A DNA stretch of 64,000 nt from Opisthocomus hoazin (Eukaryota; Chordata; Aves; Opisthocomiformes; Opisthocomidae): NCBI RefSeq assembly GCF_030867145.1, contig NC_134418.1, positions 54,287,682 to 54,351,681 on the forward strand, written 5' to 3'. A model generated the notes under the pieces. That model worked only from the letters and a program-made list of their open reading frames with translations. It was not told the DNA's origin and ran no database searches. The translations under genes were made by a program, and so were the position numbers. Below, piece after piece: positions 13,306 to 24,330 of the stretch. The first letter of the stretch is position 1. Each line of letters opens with the position of its first letter.

Positions 13306-15918
13306 CACACAAGACAGTTACCCCTGACAAACCAAGGAACTGGGAGTCATGCAGGTCAAATTAAAGAAAGTTTAAGACAATTTAGGGCACCAGAAAGAAA
13401 AGCTACAGGTGAACTGAAAATTTATTGTTATAGCTAGGGATTTCAAGAGCAGAGAACAAAAAGAGCATGTACTTCTTCCATTACATCAGAAGTCAGCTAG
13501 CTGGATGGTTTCTAAACTACCAGGACAAGGATAAAGCTGATAAAGTCAGTGCAGTGACACTAGGTACTTCTGCATCTGCTTTCACTTTAGGAGATGCAAA
13601 CCAGAAGATCCTCAGGCTTGTGTTAACTGTTTTTGGGAAAACTCAAGGTAATTCTGAAAAAAACAAAGCCAAAAACTCAAAGTAGCAAAACCCACAAATA
13701 TGCTCATTTGGGTCCCACAATCCATGCCTGAGGAGTCCAAGACCTGCAAAAAGAGAGCCCTAAAAATGAAACATTAAATCCTACATCAGAAACAAGCAAA
13801 CAAGTGGAGTTTGTGACCTGACCCAACAGTGCTGACAAACTGAAAAAAACTCTGTAGATTAAATTAGACCCACGTATTATGAGTCATGGGAATAATTGCC
13901 CAACAAGCTGTGCCTGAAAAGAACTTCTCAGCATGCAAGAATTTCTATGCCTGGGTCAGAAAAGGTGAGCTGTACTCAGTTGCCTTGCCTTGCAGAACCT
14001 GTCAGTGCCTTGCAGAGAAAGCTAGGTGGCAGAGGAAGAACAGAAAGGAGACAGAACAAATGACAGTTGACAGTACAGCTGTAAGGAGCTGCAGAAGCAG
14101 ATTAGTCCAACAACCAATGGACAGAGAACCAAGGTTGAGAATAGAAGTATAAGCAATATTTCATATGCACCAACACAGAGCTGTATGAAGACATTTGATG
14201 AATAGATCCCCCTGGAGAACATCTGAGAGGCCAAGTCAAATTCTTAAGCTTTTCTGGAGTGAACCACCATTGCCTGCATCTCAAATCTCTTCTATTCCAT
14301 TTCACTACCTGCTCCCACAATAACTCCTCTCTGGGACAAACCGTATGAAGCCACAGGAGTAGCCTAAGGCCCCTCCTCCTACCTCTGGCACATACGCTGT
14401 CTCCCTGAAAATCACTGCTTTTCAGCAAGGCTTATCAAGCCCCTCAGGAAGCCCTGCCATGCAGCTGGCACCATGGTTTCTAGCAGCAGGACTCAGTCGT
14501 TAAGAGTTAGCTCACATACATTATGCAGCCAAAGCACTGTACCACAAACACACACTGTACAAGAAGGGGTCACCCACATTGTATTCTGCTTTGCAACGGT
14601 GCGGTTTTTGGGGGACAGGTGGGGGAGGCATATGCGGGGGAACTTAAAGGCTCTAAGTGTGCAGAAGCCCTTCAGGACATAATTTAAAATAATATTAGTT
14701 TGAATGATACTAGAGGGACATATGCACGGGCTGAGAAGTGCAGTCTCAAATAAGAGACGTTTCTTGAATCCAATTCACGGACAATTTTCTGAGAAGGATA
14801 AATAACGACTTTGAGCTTCAACTTCTTCAGGGCTCTATTGAAGCCTACTGTATGAGACCCAGGCTTCAAACACATGCAGTCCTATCAACACTGATTCTGA
14901 TCACTGATTCAGTCTAATGTTTTCCTTCCACCATTCCACCTCTTCCCACTTGTCTACTGCAGACAAGATACTTTCTGGTAATTTAGTTTCATTCCTTTAA
15001 CATTTATGGTGAGTCAAAGCACTAAAGTATGAATCCTATTTCTGAAACTCAAAGGCAATATTATACGCACCCTTATAGTATCTGAGCGTTTAATTGTCCA
15101 ACTTGTTCTTCCAAACTTCAGTTACAGATATTCTAAAGCTTCTGTAAATAAACAATCATGAGCACTTAAGCTGTAGCTGATCATGCCTGTAGTGGAAGAG
15201 GAATCTGAAGACCCACCAATATCCTTTCAGCCCCAGCTTCTATTATAGCTCTACTGTTTATCTATGAAACCTCATAGTTTTGCTATCTGACTCATGATTC
15301 TAAGCATCCAGTGAGGGTAGTAGATAATCATTTGATAAACAAGTAAACTCACGTAGAAAAAACAAAACAAAACTTAATTGAAACAGGACACTGAATGGGC
15401 AAGTTTAAACTCCAGTCCTACAAAGCACAAGTATTCCAGGGACCTTAGAAACAGAAAAGCATTGTGGTTTAAAAGTAGGGTGGGATACCAGATAGCAGCA
15501 GTGATTCACCTGGAAGACAAGGAGAGTACAAAAGCAAGAGACAAGCCAAAACCTGCAGTGTGATGACAACACACATAGTCACAGCCTTAACAGCTCCTTT
15601 GGTGCTGGAATGAGAGGTTAAGTACAGGGCAACCTGGCTTTCATGAGAACAAATCATAGGAAAAACTATATCCATCACAGAAGCAAAAGCCAACACAAAT
15701 GCCTATTACTAGCTCATCTATTGATAGTGATGCACACTGCAGCCATCCACAATCAAATACAGTAAGCCACTTATGAAATCAGTGCAGCTTTTGTAATTAG
15801 AACCAAGACATTTATTCACAATGAAGACTCTGACCATAAAGACTCCAGAGGCACAGAGGGAACAGTATCGGGAGCAAAGGAATTTCCTGCCACAGTAGAA
15901 CATGCACATACTTTATTT
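13306..15918. other. Intergenic sequence, nothing recognised
   Basis: No gene or nameable repeat between the solo LTR and the next CR1 fragment. The small open frames on both strands (for example near 13,886 and 14,102) overlap one another and show no family features. Confidence 0.55.
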
Positions 15919-16150
15919 AGATTAATTTAGATATTAGGAAGAAATTCTTCACCAGGAGGGTGGTGAAACACTTGCACAGGTTGCCCAGAGAAGCTGTGGA
16001 TGTCCCCTCCCTGGAAGTATTCAAGGCCAGGTTGGATGGAGCTCTGAGCAGCCTGGTCTAGTGGAAGATGTCCCTGCTCATGGCAGAGGGGTTGGAACCA
16101 GATGATCTTTAAGGTCTCTTCCAACCCTTACCATTCTATGATTCTATGAT
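15919..16150 (+). mobile_element. CR1 LINE 3' end fragment (ATTCTATG-tail subfamily)
   Basis: This is a 5'-truncated CR1 copy. It starts in the ORF2 end segment (ATATTAGGAAGAAATTCTTC) and continues through the usual GCACAGGTTGCCCAGAGAAG block. It ends in ATTCTATGATTCTATGAT. The ATTCTATG octamer and the different body sequence separate it from the ATTCTGTG copies elsewhere in this window, so it belongs to another CR1 subfamily. Confidence 0.95.
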
Positions 16151-18357
16151 ATGTCTCAACTTGACCACTATCCACATGCTTATATGTGTAGAATGAGACA
16201 GTAACTCCTTATGTGATTGCTAATGTCTATTTGCATACTGCCCCTTTTTTATGAACAGCGTAACATTTGGTCCCATTCTGCTGGGGTTCATGTTTTTGGG
16301 GTCAAGAGATGGACACATACATAACCTCTACCCAGACCTGCATGCTAAACAAACATTTCCAGGATTATGAGATGGGTTGCATGTTTTCTTAGCTGCTTCC
16401 TGCCCTTCAATTCCCCTCAGATATTGCTTCTAATAGTCTAAACCCTCTGAGCAGCTGCTTCTTTGAACTTGGTTTCTTAAAGAAAGACCATTAATGCAGA
16501 CAGTATCTGCCAACAAACTCAACAGGCTCTGAAATTTTAAGAGTGAGGGTAGGGGGGGATAGCATAGGAAGAGGCTGCTGCCCCTATCCAGAGAAAGGCA
16601 CGCTCACAGCTTGTTAGACACCAGAAACTTCACTAAAGACAGATGGGTAACTGGGTTTTGCTTTGGTTAGCTTTCTGAAGAACTACTTCTTAACACAAAG
16701 CACCCTACAAACTCACTAAACACAAGCTTCCTTCTTTCTCGAACAATGACTTCCCAGCAACATTATCCCAAGGATTATATTCAGCCTTTAATCAGACCTC
16801 CAACCTGAATGGCTCTCTGCAGCCAGAAACTAAGCAGGAGATGTTCAGAATTATCAGCATGCTGAAGGTCTCACTGTACTTGGCTCCAACAGCAAGAGCT
16901 GGAAAAGGTGACTTTTACAGTCTGGTACCTAAGCAGCACATGGTGCTGCCTCTCTTGAAATTCTTGTTTGAAAGTCTGTACTATCACAAAGGAAAACCCT
17001 CTGCACGCACTTCTTCCTCAGACAGGAGATCATGGAGGAAAAATACGCTGGCACAAGACAGGGAAACTTCACGTGTGTTCTCTCCATTACGTTACTGAAA
17101 GATATCTGTCCATCATGTGCAACTTTAAACTATGCTGCTGCCAATGGGTGTGAATACATATTGTGCACAAAGCACTGGATACTATTTTGGTGACCAAAAA
17201 ATTCCTTGGTTCGCATCAGGGTACTATTCATCTATTTCAGGATAAGTCAAGGTAGGGCTATCTCGCTAATGATAGGGTCTAACATAGTACCATGTAGACA
17301 CCTAGTCTTGTCAAGCCTGTTCCTTAAAACCCTGTCTAGTGGGGCTAGACAGTTTGTACCACACAGTAATTGTTCAAACACTTCCAGTGAGATGACAACT
17401 GAGAAGAGAGCTGTACTTTTCAGCAACTATGAATCATGGCAGACACGGGAGTGAGCAGTGAATACCAAATACATTCCTTATCTCTTCAGTGCAGCATAGC
17501 ATATAAACTGAAAGAAAAGCCTATTAAAGGGCTCACTGGCAACAAAGAGCTAACTGTAACACGACTCAGCAACAAGCATAAGGCCATGCTTAACTTCAAG
17601 TATCTGGTTAGGACCTCGTGGCTTCTGTAAGGCTCAGCCATGAGCTCTCATAGTTCTGTAAATGCCCAGCTGAACTCAGGCCAAGCCAATGCAAATGTCA
17701 AAAACAGATCTGAGAAATACATCTCAGCGATGACCTTAATTGCAGCCTTACACCCTCTCCTGTTTCCCAGGAAAACAGACATAGTACAAGAAGCAAAAGT
17801 TTACCACTTAAAATATCACCCAGAACAATTCTGGCTTCTCCAGGCAAGGTCTAGCTAGGCCAAGCAGCACTTTCATGCCGGTCTCTAGAGCAGACCCTGT
17901 ATTTCCTTTCCTCTAGCCCTAACTACTGTAAACCCCTTTCCTGCAGCAAAGAAAATAAAACAGTTCACATCGGTCTGGGATCAAAATATGCACCAAAAGG
18001 AAGATGCTGCCACCTCCTGATTCAGTAGTGGACTGACCTAGAAAACCCACAAAGCTGTACCGGGTTGCAGCTGGACTGAGTGCATGTAAACACTACCCAC
18101 TGCTGTCAAAAGGGGACAGTCACCTTTTCTCTATGTTCATCCTGCCTCTGGAGAAGCCGTTTCAACTCACGTGGTGGAAGGTTATCCAGGAAAGTAAAAT
18201 GAAACTGTTTTCTTTCAGATCAGCAATTTAAATCAGGTCAGTGATGACTATGAGAACTGGGGGCAGCACAACTGAAAGCAAGGGACAGGAGAGAAAGAAG
18301 AGAGGGTCACCGCATCGTGCAGCAGAAATGCACTAAAATGTATCATCCAACCCTACT
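16151..18357. other. Intergenic sequence, nothing recognised
   Basis: No coding frame with family resemblance, RNA gene or clear repeat between two CR1 fragments. Confidence 0.55.
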
Positions 18358-18583
18358 TTCCGTCTGAACATGAGGAAGAACTTCTTCCCTCTGAGGGTGA
18401 CGGAGCAGTGGCACAGGCTGCCCAGGGAGGCTGTGGACTCTCCTTCTCTGGAGATATTCGAGACCTGCCTGGACAAGGTCCTGTGCAGCCTGCTGTAGGT
18501 GACCCTGCTTCGGCAGGAGGGTTGGACTAGATGACCCACAGAGGTCCCTTCTAACCCCTACTATTCTGTGATTCTGTGATTCT
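18358..18583 (+). mobile_element. CR1 LINE 3' end fragment
   Basis: A short 5'-truncated CR1 copy on the + strand. It covers the end of ORF2 (from TCTGAACATGAGGAAGAAC) and the 3' UTR with TTGGACTAGATGACCCACAG, and finishes in three partial ATTCTGTG octamers. It is very similar to the fragments at 3866 and 22,939. Confidence 0.95.
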
Positions 18584-18749
18584 GGGGGATTTGAAAAGGC
18601 AAGTGATGGAAAAATAGCCTACTCTTTAAAGCGGAAGTGCTCAAACAAGGGACAACTGCAGCAGTGATTACAAAATACAGATTCTTCAGGTCTCTCCACA
18701 AAACCAGAATCAATGCGACCATCCAACCACATCAGCTTTGTCCTAACTT

Positions 18750-19897
18750 AGAATCATAGAATGGTTTGGGTTGGAAGGTACCTTTAAACGCTGTCTATTC
18801 CAACCCCCCTACAATGAGCAGGGACATCTACCCCTAGATCAGGTTGCTCTGAGCGCCATCCCACCTGACCGTGAAGGTTTCCAGGCATGGGGCATCTACC
18901 ACCTCTCTGGGCAACCTGTTCCAGTGTGTCACCACCCTCACTGTAAAGAGTTTCTTCCTTATATCTAATCTAAATCTACCCTCTTTCTGTTTAAAACCAT
19001 TACCCCTTGTCCTATCACAACAGGCTGTGCTAAAAAGTCTGTCCCCATCTTTCTTACAAGCCCCTTTTAAGCACTGAAAGGCCACAATAAGTTCTCCCTG
19101 GAACCTTCTCTTCTCCAGGCTGAGCAACTCCAACTCCCTCAGCCTTTCCTCACTGGAGGGGTGGTTCCAGACCTCTAATCATCTTTGAGGCTCTGCTCTG
19201 GACATGCTCTAAAAGGTCCATGTCTTTCCTGTGCTGGGGGCTCCAAAGCTGGACAAAGGACTCCAGGTGGGGTCTCCTCAGAGCAAAGTAGAGGGGCAGA
19301 ACCACCTCCCTCGACCTGCTGGCCACGTGTCTCTTGATGGAGCCGAGGATATGGTTGGCTGCGAGTGCGAGTGCACATTATCAGCTCATGTCCAGCTTCT
19401 CATCAACCAGTGCCCCCAAGTCCTTCTCGGCAGGGCTGCTCTCAATCCTTTCATCCACCGGCCTGTATTGATAGCAGAGATTGCCCCAACCCAGCTGCAG
19501 GACCCTCATAAGGCTCACAGAGGCCCACTTCTCCAGGTCCCTCTGCATGGTATCCTGTCCCTCAGGCATGTCAAATGCACCACTCAGCTTGGTATCATCT
19601 GCAAACTTGCTGAGGGTGCACTCAATCCCACTGCATCACTGATGAAGATATTAAACAGCACTGGTCCCAATACGGACCCCTGAGGGACACCACTCATCAC
19701 CGATCTCCATCTGGACATTGCACTGTTGACCACTATCCTCTGGATGCGACCATCCAAATGATTCCTTATCCACCGAACAGTCCACCCATCAAATCCATAT
19801 CTCTCCAATGTAGAGAGAAGGATGTTGTGGGGGACTGTGTCAAAGGCCTTACAGAACTCCAGATAGGTGACATCCATATCTCTACCCTTGTCCACTT
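18750..19897 (-). mobile_element. CR1 LINE fragment with reverse-transcriptase part, minus strand
   Basis: This is the longest CR1 copy in the window, about 1.15 kb, in reverse orientation. Its 3' end is at 18,750, with the reverse complement of the ATTCTATG tail. The minus-strand frame at 19,584-19,895 shows the reverse transcriptase blocks [11 protein letters not shown] and [19 protein letters not shown] frameshift just before the catalytic Ala-Asp-Asp region moves that motif into another frame, and the remaining ORF2 end is spread over further frames (19,381-19,569 and 18,834-19,133). The copy is therefore dead. It ends at about 19,897, 5'-truncated inside the reverse transcriptase. Confidence 0.95.
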
Positions 19898-22800
19898 GTC
19901 ACTGAAGTAACTATTAAGCTCTCCAGGGTCAGTCTGTTTCACAAGCAGTACTTCCTAAAGCATTTCTCAAGTCTTATTTATTTATTCAGAAAAAAATCTC
20001 ACCTTCCTTGAAATCCAGCATGAACAAATAGATATCTCCCTTAACACTATCAGCATGAGAATCACATTACCTAAGGGGAGAAGAGGTAGGAGAAAGAAGC
20101 CCAAGGGAAAGAAAACAGCCAATGAACACAAACAGGAACAACGAGGGGGAAGAAGCAGAAAAACCCATATCTTTTGGGAGACAGGAGAAATATTTGTTGG
20201 CTTCCAAGATCTTAAGTTTCCCTTTTTTCCCCCTCCTCCCTATTATTAACTTACTAATTAAAAATATATTTTGGAGTAATACCTATAGGGAGTTTCCTAT
20301 TTACACAGCAGTAACTCTGTGAGCCAATAAACTCAGTGTCCTGAAGTACCTGGCCCTGACACACACTCTGGCCAGAATACAGCAATTACCTTGCAAACAG
20401 GAAGCATGCTACTGCCACTGCACCGAGGCACAGCAACGAAAGGCACACAGGAGTTATACTCCCGCACTAGCGCCTCCTGCAGCTTAAAGTGCAAATCAGA
20501 AATTAAATCAAATAATACTTTATGGCTATCTATGCCAGCAAGTGTTTGCCACCACACTCCACAGCTTTCTTTAAAAATCATTTTTTATTTTAATTGTAAG
20601 CATCTTCCATGGCTGACATAACCAAAATACTTTCAAGCATCACATTTTTGCTTGAGAAAGGCTTTTTAAGCCAGGCAGAGGAAATTGTTATAACCTATAC
20701 CTTACTGTTGCAGGGTTGTAAGCAGATGACACGGGTTAGTGTGCCTACACTCTGAAAGGTATCAGACTTTATGGTAAACACACACAGTTACACCAGCCAA
20801 ACGCATGGGTGTATCATAGAGACTTATATACCAGGATGCAGCTACATGAATGGCTCCCCGCTGACTTGCATCACGAAAGTCTGCCTCTTGAGAAGAGCGG
20901 GAGCAGTAACAAGTCTTACCCTCAGATCTGGAAGGCACATTCTGAATCAGTGGATTTTGCACTTCAACTTCAATAAGCTAACCTACTTTACAAAAGTGAT
21001 ATCCCCACCTCATCTTGGTTCTCACAGTTCCAAGTTACACAGGCTGCAAAAGACCTACGAAGAAACAATTTCTGAAAATACACCTCTTCAGTCAGCAATC
21101 ATCCCCACACAGTCCCCTGACAGACAGCAGAAGGCCTGGACATAAAAGCAGGCTCAAATCTTGTCTCTAACCCAGGACATGACTACTCTCAGTCACCCTA
21201 GTGATTCCTCAAGAGTGGCCCACCTCTAATACGCAGTCTTCAGAGAATGCCCATCAGCAGTCACTTGCACGAAAAACATGGACAAGTGGGCTAGTGCTAA
21301 GATCTTATGAAGAGCATTTTAAAGGGAAAATTTTCAAGGAGCTGTCATAACCAGGTTCTGAAAGGCATTCTGCAGACACCAAGGGAATTCTTCAACATTC
21401 CTTTTAAAACTAGTTTGGGCAAAGCAATTATCTGTCCCTTGAAACAAAAGTCTTGAAACAAAAGTATATCAAATCTCTGGCACAGCAAGAACTAAAAGTA
21501 AACCCACTACCAAGCTCAGCATCCCTCCCCCCCCCTCCTTCCCATTGGGATTTGCTTTATTGTAATCTATGTGGGAAGCCACAGCTACCACCTGCTTTGC
21601 TGCACTAAGGAGTCTCTCTGGCCTTATAATTATCGAACAAGAGCCCATCAAACAAAACAGAAGAACAGTTAAGGTTGCAATGGCTCTCTTGAGATAGTTT
21701 AGCCTATCTAGAGCCACCATGCCCTTGTGAAAAGCATTAGCAGCTATTCTCACTTGCAGACTTCCCCACTCTGATCTCACAATATACTAAAGGTGCTAGA
21801 TTAATGCTACCAATATTTCAACTTTGTTCCACATGAAAAGCATGAAACCCACGAAAAGGGCTATGCCTGGCTTTAAAGCACAGTCTCCTCCAAAGCTGTC
21901 TTTGTGCACCTGCAGATTCAACGAGCAGTATATAAACCGCAGCTCTCTTCCATTTAACTCATGTTAATGACACCATCTAGTGGATTACACACAGATAGAC
22001 AATTTTTTTTAATCAGTAATAAAACGCAGTAAAGTAACACCAGAGTAATTTCTAGTAAAATTACAGAATGCAAATATTGCTTATAAACAATGCATACTAA
22101 ATAAACTTGTGTGCATGCCAGTCACTGAAAGGTGACTCCACAAACAGTTGTAGCACTACCGAAATAACCTTTAATCAGATCAAGAAGCCAATACAAAGCT
22201 GAAAACAGGTATCTTTATCTCTTTCTGTAAGCTTCACAATCACCTAATCATTTTTGCTTCTTCACATAATTCCAACTTCTATCATCTCTCTGCAGAAATA
22301 TTTCAGTTATTCAGGGGGTGCTTTTATCCTGTCTTCAGGCTTTGCTTTCATAATTTTGATGCGAGATGGACAATAGTGCCTTTTACACTCCAGCCTTCAT
22401 CACAGGAAAGGTGCTTCCTCAAGCTAACCAAAAGCTGTTGTGCTGACCAGACTGACATGACTGTTTTTTCTAACCTGCCCACTCTCCAGCACAGGCAAAC
22501 ACACTGAGTATGGTGAGTGAAGCATCCTGGAACTGCATTGTTCTGAAAGGAGGAATTTGAAGCATTGAGTTGAGTGGCTGCACCCATCAGGCTACTCTAG
22601 CCAGTATCTGCAGCCTTAAAACAACAATTATCGTTTAGTTTACAACAATAATCACCTTGCTATGCATCTACTCCGGTTAAAACAAACAAACAAACAAACA
22701 AAAAAACCTCAAACAAACCAAAAACCCAAAAAACAGAGCTTCTGTAACAGTAATGTGCCAGGATTTAAACTACAATAGTGGACAAAACAAGCTCTCACCT

Positions 22801-22938
22801 GATAATTGCAAATTACACAGTCCTTATAAACTACTGAAGGCCACTCAGGGGGCCAAGCCCTCTTCACCACCCGCCTGAAAGGGTAACTAAGATGAAGTGG
22901 AAAGTTTTCACCCAGTTTATGATAGCAAAGAAAGCATA
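19898..22938. other. Intergenic sequence, nothing recognised
   Basis: No convincing gene. The region contains an A/C-rich simple repeat near 22,677 (listed separately) but no other repeat I can name. An open frame on the minus strand at 21,469-21,780 has a hydrophobic stretch but no recognisable family, and I treat it as chance. Confidence 0.5.
22677..22734. repeat. (AAAC)n simple repeat
   Basis: About 25 bases of AAAC units followed by a degenerate A/C-rich run up to about 22,734. This is a microsatellite without an adjacent retroposon body that I can see. Confidence 0.85.
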
Positions 22939-23250
22939 GTGGGTGTCAGGAGGATGGGGCCAAACTCTTTTCAGTAGTGCCCAGCGACAGGACAAGGGGC
23001 AATGGCCACAAACTGAAGCACAGGAAGTTCCGTCTGAAAAGGAGGAAGAACTTCTTCACTCTGAGGGTGATGGAGCACTGGAACAGGCTGCCCAGGGAGG
23101 TTGTGGAGTCTCCTTCTCTGGAGATATTCAAGACCTGCCTGGACAAGGTCCTGTGCAGCCTGCTGTAGGTGACGCTGCTTCAGCAGGAGGGTTGGACTAG
23201 ATGACCCACAGAGGTCCCTTCCAACCCCTACCATTCTGTGATTCTGTGAT
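22939..23250 (+). mobile_element. CR1 LINE 3' end fragment
   Basis: This is a 5'-truncated CR1 copy on the + strand. It starts in the ORF2 end (GTGTCAGGAGGATGGGGCCA), reads through [15 protein letters not shown] and [20 protein letters not shown] in one frame, and ends with the 3' UTR and ATTCTGTGATTCTGTGAT. It lies only about 250 bases upstream of the YTHDC1 CpG island. It is the best-preserved of the three related short copies. Confidence 0.95.
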
Positions 23251-23479
23251 ACCCTAACCCCAAATTTCTTAAAAAAAGTAATTCAGATTGGTAAAGCACA
23301 CATTTCAACTGGTACATTACATAACAAGCTGAAGAGCACCAGCAGCAAGAAAGAAAAATTTTGCTTGAGGAAAAAAACCCCCAAACATAGCATGCAAAGG
23401 AAAGCCAGGCAACAGCAAGACCTAACACTGGGGAAGGCCATGTTTCCTTTGCCCCACTCAACACCCACAGCAAACGCTA

Positions 23480-24330
23480 CACCACCACACACAGCTGTCA
23501 CACCCACGCAGGACCCGCGAGGGATGAGGGCTTCCCCTCCCACTCCCTCACTGTGAGGGCAGAAAACTCCTTCCTTCCCTACAGTTCTTCCTGCAGCAGG
23601 GAAAACAGCTCAGGGCCGCACCCTCACACCACCCCACCACGCAGTAACACCAAACGGCAACCGCCCACACCGACAAAAATGGCAGACGGGCGGGCTCGCC
23701 CAGGAGCACGCATGCGCACGAGCACGACGCGGGGGACGATTTTCCGCGCGCACCCTTGCCACGCCCCCCACGCCGCCGCGCATGCGCTGCCCCTGCTCTC
23801 GGCGCCCTTCCGCCCTCGGCTCCCTGTGACGCGTGGAGCGTACACAGGGCGGTGCATTCTGGGAAGAGGGAATCGTTACGTGCCGGAAGAGGTAGCCTCC
23901 ATCTTAGGCGCTCGACGCGTTGCGGCGGCGGCGGGATGGCGGCTGATAGCCGGGAGGAAAAAGGTACCCGGCGGTAAGGGTGGGGGCGATGGCTAGGCGC
24001 CTGGGAGGGAGGATGGCTCGGGCGGGGGGGCTCCCCCGGACGAGCCACCCCTCCTCCCTGGGGCCGGCTTGGTTGCTGGTGCGGGGCCTTCACTCTAGGA
24101 GACGTCCGTGAGGAGAGCGGAGGGGCGACGCGGCCGGGAGGCACTGATCGAGGACCGTTTCCGCAGTCTTTAGACGTGGTGTGTGGGGAAGCGCTCCCGG
24201 TTGTGCGCTGGGGTGCTGGAGGGGCCTGGGCCATCGTGCCGTAATGCGGTGCTGCGGCGGCAGTGGGCTTGGGGCAAGGTGACTGGAGCAGCGGGTAGGG
24301 GAAGAAGTTCGAGGGCCATAAGTTTACCAT
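23480..24330. promoter_or_regulatory. CpG island promoter of YTHDC1
   Basis: Base composition changes sharply here to GC-rich DNA with very frequent CpG, surrounding the YTHDC1 start codon at 23,936. There is no TATA box in a sensible place. Candidate factor sites of the kind found in housekeeping promoters are visible. They are two NRF1-like elements (GCATGCGCAC near 23,711 and GCGCATGCGC near 23,778), a ZNF143-like element on the minus strand (TTCCCAGAATGCACCG, 23,850-23,865) and an ETS-like GCCGGAAG at 23,882. YY1-like cores occur as CCATCTTA near 23,899 and GATGGCGGC at the start codon. The order fits a dispersed transcription start at about 23,850-23,900. The sites are motif matches only. 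Confidence 0.85.
23936..23963 (+). CDS. YTHDC1 coding exon 1
   Basis: A 28-nt coding part starting at ATGGCGGCTGATAGC in good context and encoding MAADSREEK. The donor AAAG/GTACCC is chosen because joining to exon 2 restores the Lys-Asp-Gly-Glu sequence of the family. A second GT (GTAAGG, 11 bases on) would break the frame. Intron 1 is about 3.95 kb. Confidence 0.95.

Noticed and set aside
18834-19133. Minus-strand 99-codon frame as a gene
   Set aside because: It is part of the CR1 ORF2 end within the long minus-strand CR1 copy.
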